A stretch of 64,000 nucleotides of DNA from positions 1 to 64,000 of the forward strand of contig JAZSGQ010000037.1 of NCBI GenBank assembly GCA_045532805.1. The letters are read 5' to 3'. The notes beneath the pieces are model-generated. The model was not told the origin of the DNA, did no database searches, and worked only from the letters and a program-made list of their open reading frames with translations. This DNA is from Firm-07 sp045532805. GTDB lineage: Bacteria; Bacillota; Clostridia; Oscillospirales; CAG-272. Position numbers and translations under genes: made by a program. Shown here in pieces: positions 8,176-17,203 of this stretch (its first letter is position 1; each line of letters starts with the position of its first letter).

Positions 8176-8586
8176 ATGAGACAACGTTCCCCTAAAAACG
8201 ATCCGCAAACAAGCAAGAAGGGTATGCGCTATCTTGTGCTGCTTGTTGTAAACTCGGTGCTCTGCTTTGCACTCTACCAGTCGCTTTTGCTGTTTGCCGA
8301 ACGAACGGGAGAGACCTTTTACTCCTTTTTGGTGATGCTCCTTTACACCGTGCTGCTCTTTGGGTTTGTACTGGCGTATCTCATTTATAACCGCTTTCTG
8401 TACCGCAAGGGGCTCACGCCCGAGCAACTGGATCCCGCGTGGAGCGAGGAGCAAAAGCGTGCCTTCCTTGAGGACGGTGAGCAGCGCCTGGAAAGATCAC
8501 GCTGGATGATGACGGTCATCTTCCCGCTTGTGCTGACGTTTTTGCTGGACGCGCTGGATCTGTTCGTCCTGCAATATTTGCGCTGA
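8176..8586 (+). CDS. Small membrane protein, conserved-looking, unknown function
   Basis: A 136-residue protein with three predicted membrane segments (about 18-40, 50-70 and 110-130). A charged cytoplasmic loop lies between the second and third (RKGLTPEQLDPAWSEEQKRAFLEDGEQRLERSRW). An AGAGGA ribosome site precedes the start. It lies 20 bases before rlmH in an operon with hprK-galK. I do not recognise the family; the amphipathic loop is the only notable feature. Confidence 0.75.
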   Translation: MRQRSPKNDPQTSKKGMRYLVLLVVNSVLCFALYQSLLLFAERTGETFYSFLVMLLYTVLLFGFVLAYLIYNRFLYRKGLTPEQLDPAWSEEQKRAFLEDGEQRLERSRWMMTVIFPLVLTFLLDALDLFVLQYLR

Positions 8587-8606
8587 GAGAACCGAGAGGT
8601 GAGAGT

Positions 8607-9086
8607 ATGCTACACATCAAGTTGATCACCGTCGGTACGCTGAAGGAATCCTACCTGCGTGAAGCCGTAGCGGAGTATGCAAAACGCCTTGGCGCGTATG
8701 CCAAGGTGGAGATCACGGAATTAAAGGAAAGCCGCGTGGCAGACAACCCAGGGGCCGCCGAGATCGCCGCCGCCCTTGAAAAGGAGGCCGATGCGATCCT
8801 TGCCGCCATACCGCCGCGCGCCTTTGTGGTGGCGCTTTGCGTGGAGGGACGGCAACGCTCCTCGGAGCAACTGGCAACGCTCCTTGAGAACGCCATGTCG
8901 CAAAGTTCGGATCTGTGCCTCGTCATCGGCAGTTCGCACGGCCTTGCCCCGCGCGTGAAGCAAGCGGCAAACGAACGCTTATCGGTGTCGGCACTGACCT
9001 TTCCGCACCAACTCATGCGCGTGCTGCTGTTGGAGACCGTGTACCGCAGTCTGTCGATCCTGCACGGCTCGAAGTATCATAAATAA
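8607..9086 (+). CDS. rlmH: 23S rRNA pseudouridine-1915 N3-methyltransferase
   Basis: A 159-residue SPOUT methyltransferase of standard length. It shows the early ITVGTLKESYL, the SAM-binding knot region LVIGSSHGLAP, and the diagnostic C-terminus HQLMRVLLLETVYRSLSILHGSKYHK, read here in parts. It methylates pseudouridine 1915 in helix 69 of 23S rRNA on assembled 70S ribosomes. It is the last gene of its operon and is followed by a strong terminator. Confidence 0.97.
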   Translation: MLHIKLITVGTLKESYLREAVAEYAKRLGAYAKVEITELKESRVADNPGAAEIAAALEKEADAILAAIPPRAFVVALCVEGRQRSSEQLATLLENAMSQSSDLCLVIGSSHGLAPRVKQAANERLSVSALTFPHQLMRVLLLETVYRSLSILHGSKYHK

Positions 9087-9090
9087 GTAA

Positions 9091-9122
9091 AAAGGACTTT
9101 CCCGCGGGAAAGTCCTTTTTTA
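9091..9122. terminator. Bidirectional terminator between rlmH and recX
   Basis: A perfect palindromic stem built on AAAGGACTTTCCCGC and its complement, with T-runs at both ends. It separates the convergent rlmH and recX genes and overlaps the recX stop region. Confidence 0.92.
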
Positions 9123-9776
9123 TTCATCTTCCAATTCGGCTCGCAGTGCCGCGCGGATCTCGGATACCGTATAGCCGTAGCGCATAAGAGAGGCGATCAG
9201 CTTGTCCGCATTCTCCTCGTTTTCTCGCACCGTTCGGCGCTTTTTTTGCAAAAGACGCCGACAGCGCGCCACGCTGTCCTCGCCCGACAGCCGCTCACGG
9301 GCGGCATTCATGGCGTCCTCACCGTAGCCTTTGGTGCGAAGTTCGGCAAGAATCCGCCGATTGCCGCGAAGTTTTGACAGTGCCCGCTCGACCTCGCGCA
9401 CGGCGGCGGCCTCCTCGTCTAGGTACCCACGCTGTGCGAGTTCCCTTGTGGCCTCCTTTGCGGTCTGCGGCGCTACGCCTCGTGCGCGGAGTTTGCGCGC
9501 GAGGTGCTCCTCGGAGCCGCCGCCCGCGCCCAACGAGCGAAGTCCCATGGCAAGCGCCTCACACAGTGCCGCTTCACGCCGCAACTGCGAAAGTTCCTCC
9601 TTTTCTATCTCGCCGATCTGCGGCGCGCGCGATAAACGCGAGGCAAACACGGTAAGCGTTTCGTGCCACGCACCCTCGGCGTCCGAAAGTTCCAGCGTGA
9701 TACAAAGGCGCGCGCCGCCGTCGGCGGCGCGCACACGAAGCACCCTTGCGCGGTCTGCTTCTCTATCAACCTTCAT
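9120..9776 (-). CDS. recX: RecA-modulating regulatory protein RecX
   Basis: A 218-residue protein when started at MKVDREADRA; a start nine codons upstream is possible but would lie deeper inside recA. It is built of repeated three-helix RecX units, e.g. HLARKLRARGVAPQTAKEATRELAQRGYLDEEAAA split by a basic linker, and ends with LMRYGYTVSEIRAAL. RecX binds RecA filaments and limits their activity. It overlaps the 3' end of recA by 11 bases, so it is translationally coupled. It is basic and slightly long at the N-terminus. Confidence 0.88.
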   Translation of the reverse strand: MKVDREADRARVLRVRAADGGARLCITLELSDAEGAWHETLTVFASRLSRAPQIGEIEKEELSQLRREAALCEALAMGLRSLGAGGGSEEHLARKLRARGVAPQTAKEATRELAQRGYLDEEAAAVREVERALSKLRGNRRILAELRTKGYGEDAMNAARERLSGEDSVARCRRLLQKKRRTVRENEENADKLIASLMRYGYTVSEIRAALRAELEDE

Positions 9777-10887
9777 CGTCCATGCCGAGGGCACGCAGAT
9801 CAAATTCTTCGTCCTCGTCCTCTACGTCAAAGGTCTCCTCGGGCGCACCCAGTTCACCGAAGCGCGCACGGATCTTCTCGTCGATCTCGGCAAACAGTGC
9901 CGCATTGCTCTCCAAGATCTTGCGAATGTTATCCTTACCCTGTCCCAAGCGCTCGCCGTTGTAGGAGAACCAGGAGCCGCTCTTCTGGATCACGTCCAGT
10001 GCAAGGCCGATGTCCACGAGTTCACCCGCACGGGAGATGCCCTTGCCGTACAGAATATCAAACTCGGCCACCTTGAAGGGGGGCGCAACCTTGTTCTTGA
10101 CGATCTTGCACTTGACGTGGTTGCCGTAAATATCGTTGCCGTTTTTGAGTTGCCCGGTCTTGCGCACGACGATACGCACCGAAGCGTAGAACTTAAGTGC
10201 GCGACCGCCCGTGGTGGTCTCGGGGTTGCCGTACATCACGCCGACCTTTTCGCGCAACTGGTTGATGAAGATCACCACCGCGTTGCTCTTGGAGATCACT
10301 GCCGAGAGTTTACGCATGGCCTGCGACATAAGACGCGCCTGCACGCCGACCTGGCTCTGACCCATATCACCCTCGATCTCCTGACGGGGCACGAGCGCCG
10401 CCACCGAGTCGATCACGACCACGTCGACCGCACCCGAGCGCACCAGCGCCTCGGTGATATCCAGTGCGTCCTCACCGCAGTCGGGCTGGGACACGAGCAG
10501 GTTGTTGATATCCACGCCAAGTGCCTTGGCGTAGACGGGATCGAGCGCGTGCTCCGCGTCGATAAACGCGGCCTGGCCGCCCGTTTTCTGCACCTCGGCC
10601 ACGATATGCAGTGCCACCGTGGTCTTACCCGAGGACTCGGGGCCAAAAATTTCAATGATACGGCCGCGCGGTACACCGCCGATGCCGAGTGCCATATCCA
10701 ACGCGAGCGAGCCCGTATGAACCGCCTGCACTTCCATGTGTGCGTTCTCGCCCAGTTTCATCACCGTGCCCGCACCGAAATCGCGCTCGAGTTGCTTGAG
10801 TGCGGTCTCCAATGCCTTTTTGCGGTCGGCGGCGTCGGCACCCACCATAGAGACGGCGGGCTTTTTGCTTGTCGTTGTCTTTGCCAT
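9766..10887 (-). CDS. recA: Recombinase RecA
   Basis: A 373-residue protein starting MAKTTTSKKPAVS with GGAGGA upstream; the longer open frame upstream overlaps the promoter and is rejected. Walker A is GPESSGKT at 82-89, Walker B is VVVIDSVAAL, and the L2 region FINQLREKVGVMYGNPETTTGG is present in full. It forms the ATP-dependent filament for strand exchange and triggers LexA cleavage. The C-terminal tail is very acidic (DVEDEDEEFD). It forms an operon with recX. I see no clear LexA operator in the leader. Confidence 0.98.
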   Translation of the reverse strand: MAKTTTSKKPAVSMVGADAADRKKALETALKQLERDFGAGTVMKLGENAHMEVQAVHTGSLALDMALGIGGVPRGRIIEIFGPESSGKTTVALHIVAEVQKTGGQAAFIDAEHALDPVYAKALGVDINNLLVSQPDCGEDALDITEALVRSGAVDVVVIDSVAALVPRQEIEGDMGQSQVGVQARLMSQAMRKLSAVISKSNAVVIFINQLREKVGVMYGNPETTTGGRALKFYASVRIVVRKTGQLKNGNDIYGNHVKCKIVKNKVAPPFKVAEFDILYGKGISRAGELVDIGLALDVIQKSGSWFSYNGERLGQGKDNIRKILESNAALFAEIDEKIRARFGELGAPEETFDVEDEDEEFDLRALGMDDEG

Positions 10888-10921
10888 ATCAGAAATCCTC
10901 CGTTGACTGTGTTGTGACATC

Positions 10922-10950
10922 ATTATACACCCACGCAACCGCTTTGTCAA
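10922..10950 (-). promoter_or_regulatory. recA promoter
   Basis: On the minus strand a perfect TTGACA (10950-10945) is 17 bases from a perfect TATAAT (10927-10922), 34 bases before the recA ATG. This is consensus sigma-70 on its own; no overlapping SOS box was recognised. Confidence 0.85.
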
Positions 10951-11036
10951 GTCCTTTTTTTCAAAAACGGAAAAATATTTTTACTTGGCGCCATTCTCTT
11001 TTCCATTTTATACTTTTTAAATTCCGCTTATCGAAT

Positions 11037-11074
11037 AAAATAACACCCGCGCCGATTAGCGCGGGTGTTATTTT
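11037..11074 (-). terminator. Terminator after nrdG
   Basis: A GC-rich stem (ACACCCGCGC pairing with GCGCGGGTGT) with flanking A/T runs lies just after the nrdG stop. It is usable on both strands. The 10951-11036 stretch holds only the recA promoter and AT-rich sequence. Confidence 0.85.
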
Positions 11075-11075
11075 G

Positions 11076-11594
11076 TTATTTATCCCAGAGCACGATCTCG
11101 CCGCACTCTCGCGTGGCGTTCAAATCGATCAGGCGCTGGTTTTCCGAGCTGCGAAAGCGCAGTCGGATATTCTTTTTTGCGAGCACGAAGCGTCCGTCCA
11201 CCAGTACGTCCAGCATCGAGAGCATCTCGTCGGTCACCTCGCAACGCGCGCGGCTCGTGCCCGTGAGTTCCTCCAGCGTAAACCCACTGTAACACCAGAC
11301 CGTCTTTTGGGGGAAGACCTCGCGCACGCGGCGCAAAAACGGAACGAGTGCGCGCTGATTCGAGGGCTCAAACGGCTCGCCGCCAAGAAGAGAGAGACCC
11401 TTGATATAGTCGGGCGCCATCGCTGCCAGCAGTTCCTCCTCCACCTCGGGCGTGAAGGGTTCGCCATAAGCGAAATCCCACGTGTCAGCGTTGAAGCAGC
11501 CGGGGCAGTGATGGGTGCAACCCGAAACGAACAACGAGACGCGCACCCCGGGGCCATTGGCAATATCGCGTTTTTTGATGGTTGCGTAATTCAT
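11076..11594 (-). CDS. nrdG: Anaerobic ribonucleotide reductase activating protein (radical SAM)
   Basis: A 172-residue radical-SAM protein with the cluster motif CTHHCPGC (CxxxCxxC) at about 26-33 and the SAM-binding GGEPFEP at about 71-77. It generates the glycyl radical on NrdD. It starts 1 base after the nrdD stop with no clear ribosome site of its own, so coupling to nrdD translation is likely. N-terminal MNYATIKKRDIANGPGVRVSLF is the family opening. Confidence 0.95.
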   Translation of the reverse strand: MNYATIKKRDIANGPGVRVSLFVSGCTHHCPGCFNADTWDFAYGEPFTPEVEEELLAAMAPDYIKGLSLLGGEPFEPSNQRALVPFLRRVREVFPQKTVWCYSGFTLEELTGTSRARCEVTDEMLSMLDVLVDGRFVLAKKNIRLRFRSSENQRLIDLNATRECGEIVLWDK

Positions 11595-11595
11595 A

Positions 11596-13779
11596 TTACA
11601 GATGCAGTACGCGCTCCTGGATCTCCTGCGTGCGTCCCTGGTTCCAGTACTGCGAGCCGATGTAGCCGCAGGTACGGCGCGCCACGTTCATCTTGTTCTG
11701 ATCGCGGTTGTGGCAGTTGGGGCACTCCCAAACGAGTTTGCCGTCGTCCTTGACGATCTGGATCTCGCCGTCAAAGCCGCAGATCTGGCAGTAGTCACTC
11801 TTGGTATTGAGTTCGGCGTACATGATGTTGTCGTAGATGAACTTCATCACTTCCAGCACGGCATCCAGGTTGTCCTGCATATTGGGCACCTCGACGTAGC
11901 TGATCGCGCCACCGGGAGAGAGCTCCTGGAACTTGGCCTCGAACGCGAGTTTGTCAAAGGCGTCGATCTCCTCGGTCACGTGCACGTGATAAGAATTGGT
12001 AATGTAACTCTTGTCGGTCACGCCCGGGATCTTGCCAAAGCGCTTTTGCAGGCACTTGGCGAACTTGTAGGTGGTGGATTCCAGAGGAGTGCCGTAAAGC
12101 GAATAGTGGATATTCTCGGCGTCGCGCCAGCGCTTGCACGCGGCGTTGAGACGCTTCATGATCTCAAGACCGAAGGCCTCGCCCTCGGGATCGGTCAGTT
12201 TCTTGCCAAGCACGGCGTATACACACTCCCAAAGGCCTGCGTAGCCAAGCGAAATGGTGGAGTAACCGCCGTGAAGCAGTTTGGTGATGGGCTCGCCCTT
12301 TTCCAGTCTTGCAAGCGCGCCGTACTGCCACAGAATGGGGGCGGCGTCCGAGAGCGTACCCTCAAGGCGCTCGTGACGGCACTGCAGTGCGCGGTGGCAG
12401 AGTTCCAAACGCTCGTCCAGAATCTTCCAGAAGCGCGTCTGCACGTCCACTGCGGTGAGCGAACTGCACGCAACGTCCACGAGGTTGATCGTGACCACGC
12501 CCTGATTGAAGCGGCCGTAGTACTTCGGCTTGCCGTTCTCGTCCACCCAAGGAGTCAGGAAACTGCGGCAACCCATGCAGGTATAGCACTGTCCGTCGCC
12601 GTTGTCGTCCACCTTGAGTTTCTTCATCACCTTTTCGGAGATGTAGTCGGGCACCATGCGGCGTGCGGTGCACTTTGCCGCCAGTTGGGTGAGCGACCAG
12701 TAGGGAGAATCCTCGTGAATGTTCTCCTCCTCCAGCACGTAAATGAGTTTGGGGAATGCGGGCGTAACGTAAACGCCTGCCTCGTTCTTCACGCCCTCAT
12801 AGCGCTGTTCCAGCACCTCACGGATAATGAGTGCAAGGTCGCGCTTGAGATTCTCGTCCTTGGCCTCGCCAAGATACATATATACGGTAACAAAGGGAGC
12901 CTGACCGTTGGTGGTCAGCAGGGTCACGACCTGGTACTGAATGGTCTGTACGCCGCGGCGGATCTCGTCAAGCAAGCGGTTCTCCACGATCTCGGAGATC
13001 TTCTCCTCACCGGGGTCCACACCGATCATTTCCATCTCGGCGCGCACCTGACGGGTGATCTTCTCACGGGACACCTGCACGAAGGGTGCCAGGTGCGTGA
13101 GCGAAATGCTCTGGCCGCCGTACTGGTTGGAGGCGACCTGTGCGATGATCTGCGTGGCGATGTTGCAAGCGGTGGAGAAACTGTGGGGCTTTTCGATCAG
13201 CGTGCCGCTGATCACGGTGCCGTTTTGCAGCATATCCTCCAGGTTCACAAGGTCACAGTTGTGCATGTGCTGTGCGTAATAGTCGGCATCGTGAAAGTGA
13301 ATGATGCCCTCCTCGTGCGCCTTCACGATCTCCTCGGGGAGCAGAATGCGGCGCGTGAGGTCCTTGGAGACCTCGCCTGCCATGTAGTCACGCTGTACGC
13401 TGTTGACCGTAGGATTCTTGTTGGCGTTCTCCTGCTTGGCCTCCTCGTTGTTGCACTCGATGAGGGACAAAATGTTCTCGTCGGTGGTGTTGGCGCGGCG
13501 GGCCAGATTGCGCGTGAAGCGATAGCGAATGTAGCGCTTGGCGGTCTCGGGTGCGTTCTGCTGAATGATCAGCGTCTCCACCAGTTCCTGGATCTCCTCC
13601 ACGGACAGTGCGCGGTCAATATCGCTGCAGTAGTCCTCGATCACAAAGGAAATATAGTCGATCTGGCGCTGTGTCAGTTCGGGCGTTCCCTCTCCGCTGT
13701 CATTGGCCTTCTGAATGGCTCGTACGATCTTACTGCGGTCAAAGACGTCCTCGGATCCGTTTCTCTTGATAATCTTCAT
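11596..13779 (-). CDS. nrdD: Anaerobic (class III) ribonucleoside-triphosphate reductase
   Basis: A 727-residue protein starting MKIIKRNGSEDVFDRSK with GGGGGA upstream; a longer open frame upstream is rejected because it covers the promoter. An N-terminal ATP-cone spans about 1-95. The catalytic barrel follows, with a zinc site near the end (CQICGF...CPNC) and the glycyl-radical motif RRTCGYIG at about 703-710. It makes dNTPs in the absence of oxygen. Paired with nrdG in one operon, it marks an anaerobic lifestyle. Confidence 0.97.
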   Translation of the reverse strand: MKIIKRNGSEDVFDRSKIVRAIQKANDSGEGTPELTQRQIDYISFVIEDYCSDIDRALSVEEIQELVETLIIQQNAPETAKRYIRYRFTRNLARRANTTDENILSLIECNNEEAKQENANKNPTVNSVQRDYMAGEVSKDLTRRILLPEEIVKAHEEGIIHFHDADYYAQHMHNCDLVNLEDMLQNGTVISGTLIEKPHSFSTACNIATQIIAQVASNQYGGQSISLTHLAPFVQVSREKITRQVRAEMEMIGVDPGEEKISEIVENRLLDEIRRGVQTIQYQVVTLLTTNGQAPFVTVYMYLGEAKDENLKRDLALIIREVLEQRYEGVKNEAGVYVTPAFPKLIYVLEEENIHEDSPYWSLTQLAAKCTARRMVPDYISEKVMKKLKVDDNGDGQCYTCMGCRSFLTPWVDENGKPKYYGRFNQGVVTINLVDVACSSLTAVDVQTRFWKILDERLELCHRALQCRHERLEGTLSDAAPILWQYGALARLEKGEPITKLLHGGYSTISLGYAGLWECVYAVLGKKLTDPEGEAFGLEIMKRLNAACKRWRDAENIHYSLYGTPLESTTYKFAKCLQKRFGKIPGVTDKSYITNSYHVHVTEEIDAFDKLAFEAKFQELSPGGAISYVEVPNMQDNLDAVLEVMKFIYDNIMYAELNTKSDYCQICGFDGEIQIVKDDGKLVWECPNCHNRDQNKMNVARRTCGYIGSQYWNQGRTQEIQERVLHL

Positions 13780-13949
13780 ACTGTTTCCCCCGTTAAATTT
13801 GCATGCGAGCGAGTGCCAAAGGTGCCGAAACGCAAGGATCTGAGCGCTCCCTGCGGCGTTCTCTCGCTGAAAGAAGGGTGCCCGAGAGCACCCTTGCGAA
13901 ATATGTTCCATGTCGCCGTCACACACCATATCTTGTGCCGGCAAGAAAT

Positions 13950-13978
13950 AGTATATCATAGATATTGTGGTTTGTAAA
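13950..13978 (-). promoter_or_regulatory. nrdD-nrdG promoter with possible NrdR-like element
   Basis: On the minus strand TTTACA (13978-13973) and TATACT (13955-13950) are spaced by exactly 17 bases. The spacer contains CCACAATATCTATGAT, partly like the NrdR box (ACACWATATATWGTGT). The remaining leader to the ATG (about 170 bases) holds a stable hairpin (AAGGGTGC pairing with GCACCCTT at 13866-13887). The promoter is well supported; the NrdR box is weak. Confidence 0.65.
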
Positions 13979-14181
13979 GTCGTTTGCGAATAAAATAATG
14001 CACAAAAAACCTGTTCACAATTTGTCGCTTTTTGCGTTTTTGCTCGTTTGTGTCTCACAGGCGTTTTTCTGTGACTGCTCGCGGTCACCTTCGCTCACTT
14101 TTTTGCCCTTGGCACTTTACAAAAAGCGCTTTTTGGGATATACTTAAAAGCAGAACGCAAGTCTTTTCAAGGAGAACACAT

Positions 14182-14736
14182 ATGAACCTGGAAGAAAAAA
14201 TGCTGGATTCGGAGTTGATCTTCGACGGACGCGTGGTGCATCTGTACCGCGACACGGTAGAATTGCCCGACGGCGGCACCTCGGTGCGCGAGTACGTGAA
14301 GCACGTGGGCGCGGTCTGCATTCTGCCCCTCACCGACAAGGGCGAGGTGGTGCTGGAGCGCCAGTACCGTTACCCCTTTTCCCGCGTGCTTGTGGAGATC
14401 CCCGCAGGCAAACTCGACAGCGCAGATGAGGACCCGAGTGCGGCTGCTTTGCGCGAGTTGCGGGAGGAGACGGGCATTGTGCCCAACGAACTCGTGGATC
14501 TTGGCGAATACTACGGTTCCCCCGCCATCATGGGCGAGCGCGTGCGTATGTACCTGGCGCGCGGTCTGCAATTCGGGGAAACAGAACTCGACGAGGACGA
14601 ATTTTTAGAGGTCTATACCATGCCCTTGGCCGAGGCCGTGAGTGAAGTGCTTGCGGGCCATATTCCCGACGGCAAAACACAACTGGCGATCCTGAAGGTC
14701 TATTACTTGTTGCAAAAGGAAGGAAAACTCGTATGA
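14182..14736 (+). CDS. NUDIX hydrolase, ADP-ribose pyrophosphatase type
   Basis: A 184-residue protein starting MNLEEKMLDSELIF after AAGGAG; the longer upstream frame is rejected. The Nudix box is EIPAGKLDSADEDP...AAALRELREETGI, with the catalytic REXXEE intact and one extra residue between the glycine and the first acidic position. GGTSVREYVKH and PAGKLD are typical of ADP-ribose/ADP-sugar pyrophosphatases. It probably clears ADP-ribose. It overlaps the downstream MFS gene by 4 bases. Confidence 0.88.
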   Translation: MNLEEKMLDSELIFDGRVVHLYRDTVELPDGGTSVREYVKHVGAVCILPLTDKGEVVLERQYRYPFSRVLVEIPAGKLDSADEDPSAAALRELREETGIVPNELVDLGEYYGSPAIMGERVRMYLARGLQFGETELDEDEFLEVYTMPLAEAVSEVLAGHIPDGKTQLAILKVYYLLQKEGKLV

Positions 14737-16358
14737 AACTGAATTACAAACGCGTCATATTCGTGGGCTTTGCCTTTTTCCTCATCTCTGCCTTCTGGCA
14801 GGCCTATGACAACATTATCCCCAAGATCCTCACGGACAAGTTCGGTCTGCCCCAGACCTGGTCGGGCGCGATCATGGCGCTGGATAACATCTTTGCGCTG
14901 TTCCTCCTGCCCATCTTCGGCGCACTCTCCGACAAGGTGAACAGCAAGTACGGCAAACGCACCCCCTTCATTGTGATCGGCGCGATCACGGCCGCCGTAC
15001 TGCTCGTCACGCTTTCGATCCCCGACACCGCACAGCGCACGCAACTGGCCGACGTGACCGCCACCGAGGGGGAAGGTTACGTGCAGGCACTGGAGACCAT
15101 TTGGGACGAGAATCCCGAGGTAAGCGACTGGCGCGCGGGCGAAGAGGAAGAGACCAATATGTTCAAAAAGCTGTTCAGTTCTATGGCCTCCGATAAAAAG
15201 CCCTTGCAGGAGCTGATCACGCGTGAGGACTTCTCCGCAATCGCCATCACCGTAGAGGACGAGAATGGCAAAACCGTCACCAATAAGGACTATCTGGACA
15301 TCGTGGTGCCCGCGCGCCAGGCCTATGCCGCACGCGCCACGGCACAAAACGTAGCACCGTTGATCCTCTTCATGGTGCTGCTACTCTTCACGCTCGTTGC
15401 AATGGGCACCTTCCGTTCCCCTGCCGTCGCGCTGATGCCCGACGTGACGGTCAAGCCCTTGCGCTCCAAGGCCAACGCCGTGATCAATCTGATGGGCACG
15501 GCGGGCGGTATTCTGGTGCTGTTGCTGGGCACCGTGTTCGGCACGGGCAAGGCGCAAAATGCACTGATGAGTTACACCACGTTCTTTGCTATCGTAGCGG
15601 GAATCATGTTGGTGGGACTTGCCGTGTTCCTGTGGAAAGTTCGCGAGCCCGCCTGGGCCGCCGAGATGCAGGCCGAAAGTGAGCGTTTGGGGCTTGACAA
15701 GGTGGAAAGCACGGAAACGGTGCAGGAAATGCGCACGCTCTCGCGCGGCGAAAAACTCTCGCTTGCGCTGATCCTTGCCTCGGTTGTGTTCTGGTTTATG
15801 GGCTACAACGCCGTGACCAGTAAGTATTCCGTCTACGCCAGCACCGTGCTAAACGTAGACTACAACACCACGTTGCTGATCGCACAGGCCGCGGCCATCG
15901 CCGCATACCTGCCCGTGGGTCTGCTTTCCTCCAAACTTGGCAGAAAGAAGATGATCCTTTCGGGCGTGGTGATCCTCGGCGTTTCCTTCTTCTTCGCCTC
16001 CTTCCTCGGCTCGGATAGCCCTGAGGTCGTGAAAAAGGTGCTGATGCCCGTGCTCTTTGCTCTGGCGGGTATCGGTTGGGCAACGATCAACGTCAACTCC
16101 TACCCCATGGTCGTGGAACTCTCCCGCGGCGGTAACACGGGCAAATATACGGGCTACTACTATACGGCCAGTATGGCGGCGCAGGTCGTCACGCCCATTC
16201 TCTCGGGCGTGTTCCTGGATCTCAGCTTCCGCACCCTCTTCCCCTACGCCACTGTGTTTGTGGCACTCGCCTTCGTCACGATGCTCTTTGTCCGCCACGG
16301 CGACTCCAAGCCCGACGCGGTACAGGTGGCACTGGACGCCGCAGGAGGTGACGACTGA
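14733..16358 (+). CDS. MFS transporter, sugar-type, with a large extracytoplasmic insert
   Basis: A 541-residue protein with about 12 membrane segments, beginning near residue 8, and a typical MFS loop after helix 2 (GALSDKVNSKYGKRTPF). Between about residues 92 and 205 there is a roughly 110-residue soluble, acidic insert predicted outside the membrane, ahead of the next helix (APLILFMVLLLF). The second half shows SKLGRKKMILSG and a conserved-looking TGYYYTASMAAQ stretch. The pattern is closest to GPH/SLC45-like sugar transporters; the substrate is unknown. It overlaps the genes on both sides. Confidence 0.8.
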   Translation: MKLNYKRVIFVGFAFFLISAFWQAYDNIIPKILTDKFGLPQTWSGAIMALDNIFALFLLPIFGALSDKVNSKYGKRTPFIVIGAITAAVLLVTLSIPDTAQRTQLADVTATEGEGYVQALETIWDENPEVSDWRAGEEEETNMFKKLFSSMASDKKPLQELITREDFSAIAITVEDENGKTVTNKDYLDIVVPARQAYAARATAQNVAPLILFMVLLLFTLVAMGTFRSPAVALMPDVTVKPLRSKANAVINLMGTAGGILVLLLGTVFGTGKAQNALMSYTTFFAIVAGIMLVGLAVFLWKVREPAWAAEMQAESERLGLDKVESTETVQEMRTLSRGEKLSLALILASVVFWFMGYNAVTSKYSVYASTVLNVDYNTTLLIAQAAAIAAYLPVGLLSSKLGRKKMILSGVVILGVSFFFASFLGSDSPEVVKKVLMPVLFALAGIGWATINVNSYPMVVELSRGGNTGKYTGYYYTASMAAQVVTPILSGVFLDLSFRTLFPYATVFVALAFVTMLFVRHGDSKPDAVQVALDAAGGDD

Positions 16359-17203
16359 TGCACCCCGCCGTGACAGCAGCAATCATTGTTTTCGCCACCG
16401 TCCTGGCACTTTTGGCAATTTGGCTCTTCCTGATCGCACCTCGCGCGCGTAAGCGCGCGATGCGTCCCTTTCTGCGTCCGTATGCGCACCGCGGGCTCTT
16501 TGGCGGGGAGATCCCCGAAAATTCTTTGGCGGCGTTCCGACGCGCCGCCGAAGAGAACTTCGCCATCGAACTGGATATCCAACTTTCAAAAGACGGTGAG
16601 GTGATGGTCTTCCACGACTATACCTTGAAGCGTATGTGTGGAAAGGAAGGAAAACTCGCCGCCTTCACGTCAGAGGAACTGACTAAGATCCCCTTGAACG
16701 ACACGAGCGAAACGATCCCCACCTTCCGTGCAGTACTTGACGCAGTAGCGGGGCGCGTGCCGCTCCTCATTGAACTCAAGGGCGAGAACAGCGACACCTC
16801 GCTCGTCCCCCGCGCACTTGCCGTGCTTGCGGGCTATGAGGGCGAATGGTGTATGGAATCCTTCAATCCCTTCCTGTTGCACGCCGTAAAAAAGGCAGAC
16901 GCGCGCGTGGTGCGCGGCCTGCTCTCCACCGATATGAAGAAAAGTAAAAGCAAGGGCAACAAGGCGCGCAATTTCGTGCTTTCCGCCGTACTGCTCACCT
17001 TCCTTTGCCGCCCCGCCTTCCACGCCTACGATCACCGTTATCCGAGGCGCCTTGGCGTGCAGACGGGTATCCGTCTCTTCGGTGCGGGCAACATGGTGTA
17101 TACCGTACGCGACGAGGCACTGTACAACCGCTTCCTTGACGAGGGCATCACGCCCATTTTCGAGGGCTTTGTGCCCGAACGCCGTGAGGTGCGTCTCAAA
17201 TGA
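16358..17203 (+). CDS. Glycerophosphodiester phosphodiesterase, membrane-anchored
   Basis: A 281-residue protein with an N-terminal membrane anchor (about 5-28) and a GDPD TIM barrel. Key motifs are PYAHRGLFGG with catalytic His, PENSLAAF, the metal-binding ELDIQLSKDGEVMVFHD (Glu, Asp and second His) and LIELKGEN. It hydrolyses glycerophosphodiesters to glycerol-3-phosphate and an alcohol. Its ATG overlaps the MFS stop (TGATG), and its own stop overlaps the next gene by 4 bases, so it belongs to the four-gene NUDIX-MFS-GDPD-EamA unit. Confidence 0.9.
   Translation: MHPAVTAAIIVFATVLALLAIWLFLIAPRARKRAMRPFLRPYAHRGLFGGEIPENSLAAFRRAAEENFAIELDIQLSKDGEVMVFHDYTLKRMCGKEGKLAAFTSEELTKIPLNDTSETIPTFRAVLDAVAGRVPLLIELKGENSDTSLVPRALAVLAGYEGEWCMESFNPFLLHAVKKADARVVRGLLSTDMKKSKSKGNKARNFVLSAVLLTFLCRPAFHAYDHRYPRRLGVQTGIRLFGAGNMVYTVRDEALYNRFLDEGITPIFEGFVPERREVRLK

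Noticed and set aside
11602..13977. Long open frame on the plus strand opposite nrdD
   Set aside because: Shadow of nrdD caused by codon bias in GC-rich sequence; no start signal.
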